The notes beneath the pieces are model-generated. The model searched no databases and had not been told where the DNA came from. It saw only the letters and a list, made by a program, of their open reading frames with translations. Below, one piece after another: positions 44,933-53,890 of a DNA stretch of 64,000 nt (position 1 is the first letter of the stretch; every line of letters starts with the position of its first letter). The stretch is from positions 6,324,001 through 6,388,000 of the forward strand of contig NZ_LT629777.1 of the NCBI RefSeq assembly GCF_900105475.1, written 5' to 3'. This DNA comes from Pseudomonas asplenii. Its GTDB lineage: Bacteria > Pseudomonadota > Gammaproteobacteria > Pseudomonadales > Pseudomonadaceae. A program made the translations under genes and the position numbers.

Positions 44933-47149
44933 TCAGCGGGCGGTGATCTTCCAGGCGCGGTGGATTTTGCTGTTGCGGGCAAAGTCCGGGTCCAGGGTCT
45001 GGCCGCTGATTTCCTCGACGGCGTAACGTGCGGTGAGGTTCTCTTCCAACTGGAACTTGCGGAAGTTGTTGGAGAAGTACAGCACGCCACCCGGTGCCAG
45101 ACGGGCCATGGCCAGATCGAGCAGTTGCACATGATCACGCTGAACGTCGAATACCCCTTCCATACGCTTGGAGTTGGAGAAGGTCGGCGGATCGATAAAG
45201 ATCAGGTCGAACTCGTCGCGATTGCCTTCGAGCCAGGCCATCACATCACCCTGCTCCAGCCGGTTCTTGTCGGAGAAACCGTTCAGCGACAGGTTGCGTC
45301 GCGCCCAATCCAGGTAGGTTTTCGACAGGTCGACACTGGTGGTGGTGCGCGCACCGCCCTTGGCCGCGTGCACACTGGCGGTCGCGGTGTAGCAGAACAG
45401 GTTGAGGAAACGCTTGCCGGCCGCTTCCTTCTGAATCCGCAGGCGCATCGGCCGATGATCGAGGAACAGGCCGGTGTCGAGGTAGTCGGTCAGGTTGACC
45501 AGCAGCTTCACCCCGCCCTCATTGACCTCGGTGAACTTGCCCTGGGCGCCCTGACGCTCGTACTGGCGGGTGCCACTCTGGCGCTCGCGGCGCTTGATGA
45601 TCACCCGATTCTTGTCGACGTTGAGTGCCTGGGGAATCGCTGCCAGGGCATCGAACAGCCGGGCCTGGGCCTTTTCCGGATCGACCGACTTGGGCGCGGC
45701 ATATTCCTGGACGTGCACCCAGTCATGATACAGGTCGATCGCCAGGGCATATTCCGGCATGTCGGCATCGTAGATCCGGTAGCAGTCCACGCCTTCGCGC
45801 TTGGTCCACTTGCCCAACTGCTTGAGGTTCTTCTGCAGGCGATTGGCAAACATCTGCCCGCCTTCGCTCAAGCGCGCCGGTTCGCTGGCCGGTGCCGCGA
45901 TCGGGGCTTCTTCGCCAGCTTCGACCAGGTCACGCTCGGCCTGACGCTGCTCGGCCGTGCGGCGTTCGCCGGTGACAAACTGATCGGGGCTGACCTTGAT
46001 CAGCAGCAGCTTGCACGGCAAGGCGCCGTTCCAGAAGGCATACTGCTTGTGGCTGCGAATGCCCATGCGCTTGCCCAGGTCCGGGGCGCCGGTAAACACC
46101 GCCGCCTCCCAGTTCAAGCAGGCCTGACGCAGACGTTCGCCGAGGTTCTGATAGAGATACAGCAGGCTCGCCTCGTCACCCAGACGCTCGCCGTACGGCG
46201 GATTGCAGATCACCAGCCCCTTCTGGTTCTGGTCGGGACGCGGTTCGAAGGTTCCGACCTCGCCCTGGTAGATCTTGATCCAGTCGCTCAGGCCCGCGCG
46301 CTCGACGTTGTTGCGACCTGGCTGGATCAGCCGCGGGTCGGCTTCATAACCGCGAATCCACAGCGGTGGCTTGGCCAGGCCGGCTTCGGCACGGGCCTCG
46401 GCCTCGGCATGGACCTTTTTCCACACGGCCGGCACATGCCCCAGCCACGCGTCGAAGCCCCAATGGATACGGTTGAGGTTAGGTGCGATGTCGGCGGCGA
46501 TCATCGCCGCTTCCACCAGGAAGGTCCCCACACCGCACATCGGGTCGGCCAGGGCGCCGCCTTCGGCGGCAATGCGCGGCCAGCCGGCGCGGATCAGCAC
46601 GGCAGCCGCAAGGTTTTCCTTGAGCGGCGCCGCACCTTGCTGCAGGCGATAGCCGCGCTGGTGCAGGCTGTGCCCGGACAGGTCGAGCGAGAGGATCGCT
46701 TCGCCACGGTCCAGGCGCAGATGGATACGCAGGTCCGGACTGACCTTGTCGATGCTCGGACGGGCGCCGGACGGCGTGCGCAGCTTGTCGACAATGGCAT
46801 CCTTGACCTTGAGCGCGCCGAAATGAGTGTTATCGATACCCGAACCATGGCCGCTGAACTCCACCGCCAGGGTGCCATCGGCCAGCATATGGTCCTGCCA
46901 GTCGACATCCAGCACGCCATGGTAGAGGTCTTCGGCGTCCTTCATGGCAAAACGCTTGAGCACCAACAAGACGCGGTTAGCCAAACGTGACCAGAGGCAC
47001 AGCCGGTAGGCGGTCTCCATGGAAGCCTGGCCGCGAATGGCCGAGGTGTGCTCCCGCGCCTCCTCAAGGCCAAGCCCGATGGCTTCCTCAAGGAGCAGGC
47101 CTTCAAGACCTTTGGGACAAGTGAGGAAGAGTTCGTAACGATCCGACAT
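44933..47149 (-). CDS. rlmKL: 23S rRNA methyltransferase RlmKL
   Basis: Bifunctional enzyme (738 aa): the N-terminal half makes m2G2445 (RlmL) and the C-terminal half m7G2069 (RlmK). A THUMP domain covers about residues 40-150. The first methyltransferase domain has ADPMCGVGTFLVEAAM and CNPPYGERLG (NPPY). The second shows LNLFCYTATASVHAAKGGA and LIFIDPPTFSNS. Start ATG 47149 (MSDRYELFLTCPKG) is chosen over the upstream frame. Single-gene unit upstream of rmf, divergently transcribed from it. Confidence 0.95.
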   Translation of the reverse strand: MSDRYELFLTCPKGLEGLLLEEAIGLGLEEAREHTSAIRGQASMETAYRLCLWSRLANRVLLVLKRFAMKDAEDLYHGVLDVDWQDHMLADGTLAVEFSGHGSGIDNTHFGALKVKDAIVDKLRTPSGARPSIDKVSPDLRIHLRLDRGEAILSLDLSGHSLHQRGYRLQQGAAPLKENLAAAVLIRAGWPRIAAEGGALADPMCGVGTFLVEAAMIAADIAPNLNRIHWGFDAWLGHVPAVWKKVHAEAEARAEAGLAKPPLWIRGYEADPRLIQPGRNNVERAGLSDWIKIYQGEVGTFEPRPDQNQKGLVICNPPYGERLGDEASLLYLYQNLGERLRQACLNWEAAVFTGAPDLGKRMGIRSHKQYAFWNGALPCKLLLIKVSPDQFVTGERRTAEQRQAERDLVEAGEEAPIAAPASEPARLSEGGQMFANRLQKNLKQLGKWTKREGVDCYRIYDADMPEYALAIDLYHDWVHVQEYAAPKSVDPEKAQARLFDALAAIPQALNVDKNRVIIKRRERQSGTRQYERQGAQGKFTEVNEGGVKLLVNLTDYLDTGLFLDHRPMRLRIQKEAAGKRFLNLFCYTATASVHAAKGGARTTTSVDLSKTYLDWARRNLSLNGFSDKNRLEQGDVMAWLEGNRDEFDLIFIDPPTFSNSKRMEGVFDVQRDHVQLLDLAMARLAPGGVLYFSNNFRKFQLEENLTARYAVEEISGQTLDPDFARNSKIHRAWKITAR

Positions 47150-47758
47150 GGGAATTCCAGGGCCTTGAGCAGTCAATGAACGGGCGACGCATCGCCCGCT
47201 CGGTTTCGATCGAGCACTTTTCTCGAAGAGTGCTCGTGTGGCGCACCATTACGCCGTTCCACCCCGACTGATTCCATCGCCCGGATGCTTGAAAAAACAG
47301 GGGGCAAATGAAATTGAACGCCAGAGCAGTTCAATCTTTCCGTAACAAAAAGTCACATCGTGACCCTTCGTCGAATAATACCTGAGTGCAACGGGTCGGT
47401 ATTCGCAATGGCGAATTAAACCCACTGTTCATGCAAGGGCTGATCATAGCTGGATTTTCTGCCGATGACCGAGCAAATGACCAGCCAATCTTATGGCCTT
47501 AACATCCATATAGTTACGTTCTTATGACAAAACGATCATTCACATGCACCTGCGCATTGGTTAGAAATCAACTCAGGTTGACGTCGCAATGGCGTCAACA
47601 TCCCGCTCCTGACGGAACTCGCCCACCAACGTGCGCGGGTCGTTTCGTACGGAGCGGAGCCCGCCACGCCGGCAGCGGGCACCCGCAGATGAGATCTGCC
47701 CGGCCTCGACGAGAGGTCGACGGGACATATAACAGTCAACCAGTGAGGGCAACACCCT
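47150..47758. other. Long non-coding gap between rlmKL and rmf with inverted repeats
   Basis: About 600 bp with no convincing gene. It holds CGAGCACT...AGTGCTCG (47211-47236, 8-bp arms), GTCAC-ATC-GTGAC near 47351-47363 and ATTCGC-AATG-GCGAAT (47401-47416). The part nearer rmf, 47600-47740, is GC-rich and probably the rmf leader. rmf expression depends on growth phase in other bacteria, so several regulatory sites would be expected here. I could not assign a promoter with confidence. Confidence 0.5.
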
Positions 47759-47974
47759 ATGAGAAGACTTAAGCGTGATCCGTTGGAAAGAGCATTTTTA
47801 CGCGGATATCAATACGGCGTTAACGGCAAATCCCGCGAGCTTTGCCCTTTTACTCTACCGTCGGTACGCCAAGCCTGGATCAACGGCTGGCGAGAAGGAC
47901 GTGGCGACAACTGGGACGGTATGACCGGCACCGCGGGCATCCACAGACTCAACGAACTTCACGCTGTCGGCTGA
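47759..47974 (+). CDS. rmf: Ribosome modulation factor
   Basis: Small basic protein of 71 residues that dimerises 70S ribosomes into inactive 100S particles in stationary phase. It starts MRRLKRDPLERAFLRGYQYG, then RELCPFTLPSVRQAWINGWR, both diagnostic of RMF. It is slightly longer than the 55-residue E. coli protein, as usual in Pseudomonas. It lies between rlmKL and pyrD, the conserved order. Confidence 0.96.
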   Translation: MRRLKRDPLERAFLRGYQYGVNGKSRELCPFTLPSVRQAWINGWREGRGDNWDGMTGTAGIHRLNELHAVG

Positions 47975-48054
47975 TCAGGGCAGACTCCGACACCACAATT
48001 TGAGCATGACCATTTAACCAAGCACGCCCCATCCGGGCGGCGGGCTTCGGCCCA

Positions 48055-48079
48055 GGGGCTCCAGGTGGAGCCCTTTTTA
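48055..48079 (+). terminator. Intrinsic terminator of rmf
   Basis: GGGCTCC-AGGT-GGAGCCC stem of 7 bp followed by TTTTT, about 80 nt after the rmf stop. It lies between rmf and the convergent pyrD gene. Confidence 0.85.
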
Positions 48080-48104
48080 ATTCCCGCGATTCATCCGTCC
48101 CGTT

Positions 48105-49127
48105 TCAGCGACGATAGGCTGCGATGGCATCCACCGATTCGCGGATCAGCGCCGGGCCCTTGTAGATGAACCCCGAATACAACTGCACCAGGCTCGCACC
48201 GGCGGCGATTTTCTCGGCCGCGTGTTCGCCCTCGGTGATCCCGCCGGCGGCGATGATCGGTAGACGTCCAGCCAGCTCTGCCGCCAGGACCTTGACCGTG
48301 TGGGTGCTCTTCTCACGCACCGGCGCACCGGACAGACCACCGGCCTCGTCACCATGGGCCAGGCCTTCGACACCCACCCGGCTCAGGGTGGTGTTGGTGG
48401 CGATGACCGCATCCATCCCCGACTCCAGCAGCGCCTGGGCCACCAGCACGGTTTCCTCATCGGTCATGTCCGGGGCGATCTTGATCGCCAGGGGCACGTG
48501 CCTGCCGTGTTGCCCGGCCAGTTCCTGCTGGCGTCGCTGCAGTGCCTCGAGCAACTGCTTGAGCGAATCGCCGAACTGCAGGCTGCGCAGGCCCGGGGTG
48601 TTGGGCGAACTGACGTTGACCGTGACATAGCTGGCGTGGGCATAAACCTTGTCCAGGCAGATCAGGTAATCGTCGACCGCACGCTCCACCGGGGTATCGA
48701 AATTCTTGCCGATGTTGATCCCGAGGATGCCGCTGTAGCGTGCAGCACGAACCCGGGCCAGCAGGTTGTCCACCCCCAGGTTGTTGAAGCCCATGCGATT
48801 GATGATCGCCTCGGCCTCGGGCAGACGGAAGATCCGTGGCTTGGGGTTGCCCGGCTGCGGCCGTGGCGTCACCGTGCCGATTTCAACGAAACCGAATCCC
48901 AGTTGGGAGAAACCGTCGATGGCCGCGCCATTCTTGTCCAGGCCCGCAGCCAGACCCACCGGGTTCGGAAAATTCAGCCCCATGACGGTCACGGGGTTCG
49001 CGGCAGGCGCCTTGCACAGCAGGCCGTTGAGCCCCAACCGGCCACCCGCACCGATCAGGTCCAGGGACAAATCGTGAGAGGTTTCCGGGGAAAGTTTGAA
49101 CAGCAGCTGGCGGGCCAGGTTATACAT
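48105..49127 (-). CDS. pyrD: Dihydroorotate dehydrogenase (quinone), class 2
   Basis: Membrane-associated flavoenzyme (340 aa) for the fourth step of pyrimidine synthesis, using quinone. The N-terminal amphipathic helix ([20 protein letters not shown]) is class-2 specific. [19 protein letters not shown] and [16 protein letters not shown] bind FMN and orotate, with the catalytic serine in the second motif. ATG 49127 starts the family-conserved N-terminus. The orgC-like gene of the type III system ends only 71 bp upstream on the same strand. Confidence 0.96.
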   Translation of the reverse strand: MYNLARQLLFKLSPETSHDLSLDLIGAGGRLGLNGLLCKAPAANPVTVMGLNFPNPVGLAAGLDKNGAAIDGFSQLGFGFVEIGTVTPRPQPGNPKPRIFRLPEAEAIINRMGFNNLGVDNLLARVRAARYSGILGINIGKNFDTPVERAVDDYLICLDKVYAHASYVTVNVSSPNTPGLRSLQFGDSLKQLLEALQRRQQELAGQHGRHVPLAIKIAPDMTDEETVLVAQALLESGMDAVIATNTTLSRVGVEGLAHGDEAGGLSGAPVREKSTHTVKVLAAELAGRLPIIAAGGITEGEHAAEKIAAGASLVQLYSGFIYKGPALIRESVDAIAAYRR

Positions 49128-49198
49128 GGGCGGACATGACTCGGATGGCGGCGAATTGAACCGGCGATTATAACCGGGCTGTTCCCTGACAAGCGAGG

Positions 49199-49618
49199 TC
49201 ACCAGTCCGCGTTTTCCCAACTATCGTCATCCGGTGGCTGGAATATCTGGTGCATGTACTGGTTGATGAACAGACTGCTGCCCAGCAGCCGGGTCATCAC
49301 CCCACGCAGCTCGCGTTCCTGGTCCGAGCCCGCCAGGCCTTCCTCCTTGAAACGCGCCAGGGCCTGTCCGACAACCTTCAATTGCTCATTGACGGTGTGA
49401 TAGTCAGGCTGGCCGTCGCCACTGCCACGATAAGTGCCGATGAATTGCAGGATCGCCTGTTCACCGCTACCTGAGCGCGCCAACAAGTGCTGATAGAAAT
49501 CCTCGAAGCCCTGTTCTGCGGGCTCGGCTGCGCTCACTCGCTGTTCCCTGGCGGGAGCGGCAAGCTCTGCCGGAGCTGCGATCAACGAATGTCCCGGGTT
49601 GTTTTCAATCCTCATCAT
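49199..49618 (-). CDS. OrgC-like type III secretion cluster protein
   Basis: Last gene of the prg/org-type operon (139 aa). ATG 49618 has AGGA 5 nt upstream; the open frame to 49702 overlaps orgB. I do not recognise it by sequence; the position after orgB is that of Salmonella orgC, whose product is secreted and helps needle assembly. It has a low-complexity N-terminus (residues 1-40), compatible with a secretion signal, and a helical C-terminal part ([15 protein letters not shown] and [16 protein letters not shown]). It overlaps orgB by 14 nt. Confidence 0.55.
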   Translation of the reverse strand: MMRIENNPGHSLIAAPAELAAPAREQRVSAAEPAEQGFEDFYQHLLARSGSGEQAILQFIGTYRGSGDGQPDYHTVNEQLKVVGQALARFKEEGLAGSDQERELRGVMTRLLGSSLFINQYMHQIFQPPDDDSWENADW

Positions 49619-50315
49619 CGATTTCCTGGAGCGTTGCAGGGTTGCCGGTGAACGTCGTGACCAGTCTCGCCAAGGCGTGTCGAGCCTGCTCATCGAGTTC
49701 ACGCACGCTGTCGGGCAGGGCCGCCAGTTGGCTCAGTACACGCGGCGCCAACTGTTCGCGGGCCGGCTCGAGTTCGAACTCGAACAACTGCTCGCCGAGG
49801 CGCACGACATACCGCTCCTGTTCCGAAAACTCGAACGTGACCGAGGTCACCGCCGTTTGTGCCAGTTGCTCGCGCAAGACCGCCACCCGGCGCCGGCAAC
49901 GCTGCGGCAACAACACCTGCAAGGTCATCTGCGGGGGATCGACCTGCTCCGCCAACCAGTGTTCGAGCATTTCGTCGAACCAGCGCGGATCGTCCAACAA
50001 ATGTTTGAGCAATTGCCGGACCGCCTCAGCCATTTGCCTGTGCAACTGACCGGCCAGGCGTTGGGACTCGCACAACCCACGGGCCAGATCGACCGCCGCC
50101 TGAACCAGTCCCTGGCCATAACCTTCGGCAAAAGCCGCCTCCTGGATCGCCTCGACCTGGCCCTGGGCCTCGTCGAGCAACTCACGGGCACGGCGCTGCG
50201 CCTGGCGCTCCAACGCCCGGCAGCGGCGAGCCGTCACCAACTCTCGGCGACTGATATGCACCGTGTCGGTATCGTCCGCCGGTAGCTCGTCGAGACTACG
50301 AATGGTGTCGAGCAT
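49605..50315 (-). CDS. sctL: Type III secretion stator protein OrgB/SctL
   Basis: Sorting-platform protein (236 aa) that links the ATPase to the cytoplasmic ring, related to FliH. The N-terminal part (residues 25-70) is strongly helical and Arg/Ala/Glu-rich (RALERQAQRRARELLDEAQ), as in FliH/SctL coiled coils. FAEGYGQGLVQAAVDLARG follows, the usual conserved turn. It overlaps orgA by 20 nt and the downstream gene by 14 nt. Confidence 0.82.
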   Translation of the reverse strand: MLDTIRSLDELPADDTDTVHISRRELVTARRCRALERQAQRRARELLDEAQGQVEAIQEAAFAEGYGQGLVQAAVDLARGLCESQRLAGQLHRQMAEAVRQLLKHLLDDPRWFDEMLEHWLAEQVDPPQMTLQVLLPQRCRRRVAVLREQLAQTAVTSVTFEFSEQERYVVRLGEQLFEFELEPAREQLAPRVLSQLAALPDSVRELDEQARHALARLVTTFTGNPATLQEIDDED

Positions 50316-50850
50316 GCTGTACCGCCAGAAAAAACAGCGCAGGATCAGGCGCCAGTGTTGGCAACCGTACCTGCCAGGCGATCACCGTCTGGGGAAACAG
50401 CAACACCAGGCGCTCGTACAAGGCTGCCGGCAACACTTCGCCAAAGGCCAGCAGGTGGGCCAGCCCCACCCCATCCACCTGCGGCAACAACGCAGATTCA
50501 GGGCTCAGTTCCCAGGACAATCTCGGGCCGAGGGCACAACGGGCAAAATCCCGGACCTCGGTGGACAGCCGCGCCATTCGTGCCCCCCGCGCCAACTGCG
50601 GCCATAGCCGTTGTGCGCCGATCAAGCGGGCGATATGTGGCAGATGCCGCCAGTGGCGAATCCAGACGGCAGCGAATGCCCCCAAGGTCGGCATCGACAG
50701 GCGCAGTTGCAGCCCTTCCAGCAGCATACGATTGAGCACCTCTCGGGCCGGCTCCTCGTCGAACGCCGCAGGCAGCCCCAAACGGCCGCTTTCGAGATAG
50801 TCCAGCGGCTGCCAGAGAATCTGCCGCAGGCATTCGTCCAGTTCGCTCAT
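50296..50850 (-). CDS. sctK: Type III secretion sorting-platform protein OrgA/SctK
   Basis: Accessory protein of the sorting platform (184 aa), the pod connecting the inner-membrane ring to SctQ. It begins [21 protein letters not shown] and has [23 protein letters not shown], matching the OrgA/MxiK pattern of a conserved Trp-rich helical protein. ATG 50850 overlaps the prgK stop by 4 nt. Assignment rests on order between prgK and orgB and on this pattern. Confidence 0.78.
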   Translation of the reverse strand: MSELDECLRQILWQPLDYLESGRLGLPAAFDEEPAREVLNRMLLEGLQLRLSMPTLGAFAAVWIRHWRHLPHIARLIGAQRLWPQLARGARMARLSTEVRDFARCALGPRLSWELSPESALLPQVDGVGLAHLLAFGEVLPAALYERLVLLFPQTVIAWQVRLPTLAPDPALFFLAVQHARHHS

Positions 50851-51560
50851 GCGCGTCCCTGCTTCACCCACCAGGGGTAGAGCCAGCCAGCAGCGGCCAG
50901 CAGCCCGAGGATCGTGACAAGTATCGCTGCGCCCATCCACAAGCCATCGCCCTGCGGCTCGACGGCGGTCGGTGCCACGTGCTGAATGGGGGCTCGACGA
51001 CTGAGCACCACCGAAATGTGCTCGTATTCGAGTGCGGCGAAACTGTTCTTCAGCAAACGCTTGATATCGCTGATCAACAAGCCCGGCTCAACGTCACGTT
51101 CATGCACCGCCAGCGCGGACAGATGCACGGGCGAGGCCTTGCGACCGCCGTCCCCGGCATCCAGGTCGTAGCTGACGTGTACCCGCGCCGAGACCACGCC
51201 TTCGAGCAGCCTCAGGGACTGTTCCAACCGTTGCTCCAGCGCAGAATAGAGCCGGGCCTTTTCCGCCCGGGGAGAGGCGACCAGCGAGTCGGCGGGAAAC
51301 AGCTCGGCCACCTCCAGGCGCGGCCTGGACGGCAGGGAATAGAGGCTCAGCAGGTCCACCGCTGCCGGAAAATCCACCCGTGCCACCTTGACGCTGTAGC
51401 CGGACTTGCCGTTGTCCTGCTTGGTGATGCCGATGTTGTTGCGTTGCAGCACCGCCACCACCTCGTTGGCCTGTTGCTGGTCGAGCCCTTCGAGCAGGTC
51501 GGGCTGACGACACCCCACCAGGGCCACGCACAGCAGCATGAACCAGGCGTACGCTTTCAT
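50847..51560 (-). CDS. sctJ: Inner-membrane ring lipoprotein PrgK/SctJ
   Basis: Inner ring of the basal body (237 aa). A lipoprotein signal ends at C17 (lipobox LVGC). The YscJ/PrgK domain shows [19 protein letters not shown] and [33 protein letters not shown] and [25 protein letters not shown] complete the two ring-building domains. A C-terminal membrane helix lies near residues 205-227. Start overlaps prgJ by 4 nt. Confidence 0.93.
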   Translation of the reverse strand: MKAYAWFMLLCVALVGCRQPDLLEGLDQQQANEVVAVLQRNNIGITKQDNGKSGYSVKVARVDFPAAVDLLSLYSLPSRPRLEVAELFPADSLVASPRAEKARLYSALEQRLEQSLRLLEGVVSARVHVSYDLDAGDGGRKASPVHLSALAVHERDVEPGLLISDIKRLLKNSFAALEYEHISVVLSRRAPIQHVAPTAVEPQGDGLWMGAAILVTILGLLAAAGWLYPWWVKQGRA

Positions 51561-51865
51561 GACGAACGCAGCAGGGTTTCTGCCGTGCCCACGGCCTTGC
51601 GTACCAGGGTATTGAGCAGGTTGATGTCGACGCTGTACTGCCCGAGCCGTTCCTGCAACAGCGCCAACCGCTCGGGATGGGTGACATCCGGCCCGTTGAG
51701 GATCTGCCAGATCCCGTCCACCTGCCCTGCCGAATCCACCACGGAACCGGCAAGCCCCGCGATCAGGCGCGACTCCAGGGAGATTGCCGAACTGTCCTGG
51801 GGACTGCGCAACTCGACCGCATCGATCTGTTCAAGCAGACCGACAGACTGGCTGGAATGGAACAT
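51557..51865 (-). CDS. sctI: Inner rod protein PrgJ/SctI
   Basis: Inner rod subunit of the injectisome (102 aa). The C-terminus ([18 protein letters not shown]) is nearly identical in pattern to Salmonella PrgJ (TLTRKGVGAVETLLRS, from memory), and [18 protein letters not shown] matches the central part. ATG 51865 is chosen, with GAG 8 nt upstream; ATG 51871 is a possible alternative. The much longer open frame in this reading frame (to 52321) runs over prgI and prgH and is not a gene. Confidence 0.9.
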   Translation of the reverse strand: MFHSSQSVGLLEQIDAVELRSPQDSSAISLESRLIAGLAGSVVDSAGQVDGIWQILNGPDVTHPERLALLQERLGQYSVDINLLNTLVRKAVGTAETLLRSS

Positions 51866-51918
51866 GGTCATTACTCGCAATGGCCGGCGAGCGCCGCCGG
51901 CCGAATCGTGGCGAAGCG

Positions 51919-52176
51919 TCAGCGCGCCGCCTGGATGATGGTCTGACTGGTGTCCTTGAAGCCCTTGACCGTGTTGGTCTGGACATTGCGGAACACGGTG
52001 TAGGAGGAAAACGCCGACTGGTAACTGGCCAGCAACCCCGGATTCGAAGGATCGTCCTTCAACGTGGCCAGCGCTCTGTCGAGTATGTCCTTGAGGTCCT
52101 GGGCCCCCGACTCGAAAGCGGCGGCCTGCTTGCCGAGGAAATCGTCGGCAAATTCGATACGTTTTGGGACATCCAT
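51919..52176 (-). CDS. sctF: Needle subunit PrgI/SctF
   Basis: Needle filament subunit (85 aa). The C-terminal helix motif YQSAFSSYTVFRNVQTNTVK followed by GFKDTSQTIIQAAR matches the PrgI/MxiH needle family closely. DPSNPGLLASYQ corresponds to the helix-turn-helix loop with the P-S-D/N-P motif. Its very short intergenic distance from prgH (3 nt) and high-copy role suggest it is translated from the same mRNA at high efficiency. Confidence 0.94.
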   Translation of the reverse strand: MDVPKRIEFADDFLGKQAAAFESGAQDLKDILDRALATLKDDPSNPGLLASYQSAFSSYTVFRNVQTNTVKGFKDTSQTIIQAAR

Positions 52177-52179
52177 CCA

Positions 52180-53337
52180 TCACCTCACTTGTTGCGTCGT
52201 TGGAAAATGCCAGGACGATTGGCTCGTCTTGATGTAACCCTCGGGGCCAAGCTGAAACGAGCGGCCCTTGAACGGGTCGTCGCGAAGCTCGATGTTGAAG
52301 CGCACGTGGCGGCTGCCCCAACGTCGGTAGAACTCATCGACAAAGCGCCGAGCCTCTTCGCGCTCGGCATCACGCAGGTCGCCAGCGATCGTGAACAGCG
52401 TGCCATCGCCCTGTTCGATCCGCTCGAACGCCAGCCCCAATTGCTCCAGGCCCTGGGCTGCCTGGGTGTCGGGCAAGCGCTCATCGAGTCCTTCAAAATC
52501 CACCTGCCGCAGATAGGCGGCCTCGCCCAGCAGGAGTCGCGAGACCTGCTGCCTGAGTTCAGCATCGGGCGGCCCCTGCGCCGTACCATGAAGCACCCGC
52601 ACGCTGGTGGGCTGCGACAGGTCGATACGCCGAACCTTCAAGGCGGGAATCCGTTCGGCCAGCAACCCTTCCAGGCGCCGGCCCTCTTCCAGCACGTCCA
52701 GTACCGAGCTGGAAATACGCTGGCGCATCAGCACCTGACGGCTCCAGTCCGCATCGTATTGCGAGGTCACGAACACATAGATCCGCCCATCCCGCCCCTG
52801 CAACACGTTAGTCGCTGCGCGGGTACCGGCGACCAGGGCGGCGATATCCGTCCGGGAGTTCTCCATCGGCAGGGACGAAACCGCCGCGCAGACCGCCAGC
52901 AGGATGAACAGCAGAACCGTGACGACCATTCTCTTGAGCACGGGCCGCCTGTTGCGGGCGCTCTTTGTTGGCTCGGCAGGCGCCACGGCATTGAACAGTC
53001 CCGGCACCCAAGGCTCGCCCTCGGGCCGCAAGGCAATGACCAGCTCGCCGATCCGCTCGCTGCGCTGGAACACCACGGCGCGCTCTTCGATTTCCTCGCC
53101 GAGTATTCGCAGGCTCACGCCTTGTGGGCCAAGCAACACTTCGAAATTGCAGCCGCGTTGCTCCAGCGGGACGAAGATCGCCTCATCGGGAACGGCAGCA
53201 GCCAGTCCATCGTCGCCAAGCAGATCAGTGGTGCCGACGATGAACAGCGTGCGGCTGTTGCAAAGCCTGAACTCACAACCCTGTAACAGGCCACTGCCCA
53301 CTCTCAGCACACAAGGTAAAAAGGCGTTATCCGACAT
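52180..53337 (-). CDS. sctD: Inner-membrane ring protein PrgH/SctD
   Basis: Outer layer of the inner-membrane ring (385 aa). It has an N-terminal cytoplasmic FHA-like domain (about 1-125), one membrane helix (MVVTVLLFILLAVCAAVSSL near 137-156) and a large periplasmic part with ring-building motifs. The length and layout match PrgH/MxiG. ATG 53337 has AGAGGG 5 nt upstream; two GTG codons lie just before. First gene of the prgHIJK-orgABC-like operon. Confidence 0.9.
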   Translation of the reverse strand: MSDNAFLPCVLRVGSGLLQGCEFRLCNSRTLFIVGTTDLLGDDGLAAAVPDEAIFVPLEQRGCNFEVLLGPQGVSLRILGEEIEERAVVFQRSERIGELVIALRPEGEPWVPGLFNAVAPAEPTKSARNRRPVLKRMVVTVLLFILLAVCAAVSSLPMENSRTDIAALVAGTRAATNVLQGRDGRIYVFVTSQYDADWSRQVLMRQRISSSVLDVLEEGRRLEGLLAERIPALKVRRIDLSQPTSVRVLHGTAQGPPDAELRQQVSRLLLGEAAYLRQVDFEGLDERLPDTQAAQGLEQLGLAFERIEQGDGTLFTIAGDLRDAEREEARRFVDEFYRRWGSRHVRFNIELRDDPFKGRSFQLGPEGYIKTSQSSWHFPTTQQVR

Positions 53338-53376
53338 CACCACCCTCTTCGATAGGGAAAGCGTGCGCCGATGTTA

Positions 53377-53392
53377 GTCAGGCCAACCTGAC
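53377..53392. promoter_or_regulatory. Inverted repeat upstream of prgH
   Basis: GTCAGG-CCAA-CCTGAC, 6-bp perfect arms, in the 112-bp gap between iagB and prgH. It is in the place where the prg operon promoter is expected and could be a regulator site. In Salmonella the prgH promoter is HilA-controlled, but I do not see a clear HilA box consensus, so the role is inference. Confidence 0.35.
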
Positions 53393-53449
53393 CGATCCTG
53401 ATCGCCTACTCACTGCCTGGGCCATATTCCAATCAGAATCGTCCCAAAC

Positions 53450-53890
53450 TCACGGCACCAGTACCCGATAGAAACGCCAGACCTTGTGTGCATAACGCCG
53501 CCGCGTGCCATGGCGATCCTCGGCGCTACCGGCGTTATAGGCCCCCACGGCGGTCCAGCCGTAGCCATGGCGCACGATGAACCGCGCCAGGATCGAGGCA
53601 CCGACCCGTACGCTCAGACACGGGTCCTCCAGCAACCGTTGCTCGGTAATGCCCTGTGCGGCCAGGTGCGGCAGGTGCAGGCTGTTGATCTGCATCAGAC
53701 CGATGTCGCGGCTGCCATCCGGGTTATGGTTCATCGCCTGCGGCCGCAGGCCACTTTCGACATGGGCAATGGCATACAGCAGCGCAGGCTCGATGCCATG
53801 ATCGCGTCCGGCGCTGTCCCAGCAGAAAGCCGGCGCCGTCCCTGACCAGGCCAACAGTAACCAGGCCACGTTCCGGTATCGGCGGTTCAT
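53450..53890 (-). CDS. iagB: Type III secretion-associated lytic transglycosylase IagB
   Basis: Periplasmic SLT-fold enzyme (146 aa) that opens peptidoglycan locally for injectisome assembly. A signal peptide covers residues 1-23. The catalytic glutamate is E45 in AIAHVESGLRPQAMNHNPDG, and DIGLMQINSLHLPHL and AVGAYNAG are typical of the IagB/IpgF family. Start ATG overlaps the hilA stop by 4 nt, the same hilA-iagB pairing as in Salmonella. Confidence 0.92.
   Translation of the reverse strand: MNRRYRNVAWLLLAWSGTAPAFCWDSAGRDHGIEPALLYAIAHVESGLRPQAMNHNPDGSRDIGLMQINSLHLPHLAAQGITEQRLLEDPCLSVRVGASILARFIVRHGYGWTAVGAYNAGSAEDRHGTRRRYAHKVWRFYRVLVP

Noticed and set aside
44960..46990. Plus-strand 676-codon open frame opposite rlmKL
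   Set aside because: A shadow of the rlmKL reading frame with no known domain and no ribosome binding site. The minus-strand frame has both methyltransferase motifs.
47524..47772. An 82-codon open frame upstream of rmf
   Set aside because: It overlaps the start of rmf, has Arg/Pro-rich content and no ribosome binding site; it looks like chance in a GC-rich leader.
51784..53286. Plus-strand 500-codon open frame opposite prgH-prgJ
   Set aside because: Antisense to several well-supported T3SS genes; composition is Arg/Gln/His-rich as expected from reverse reading of GC-rich codons.
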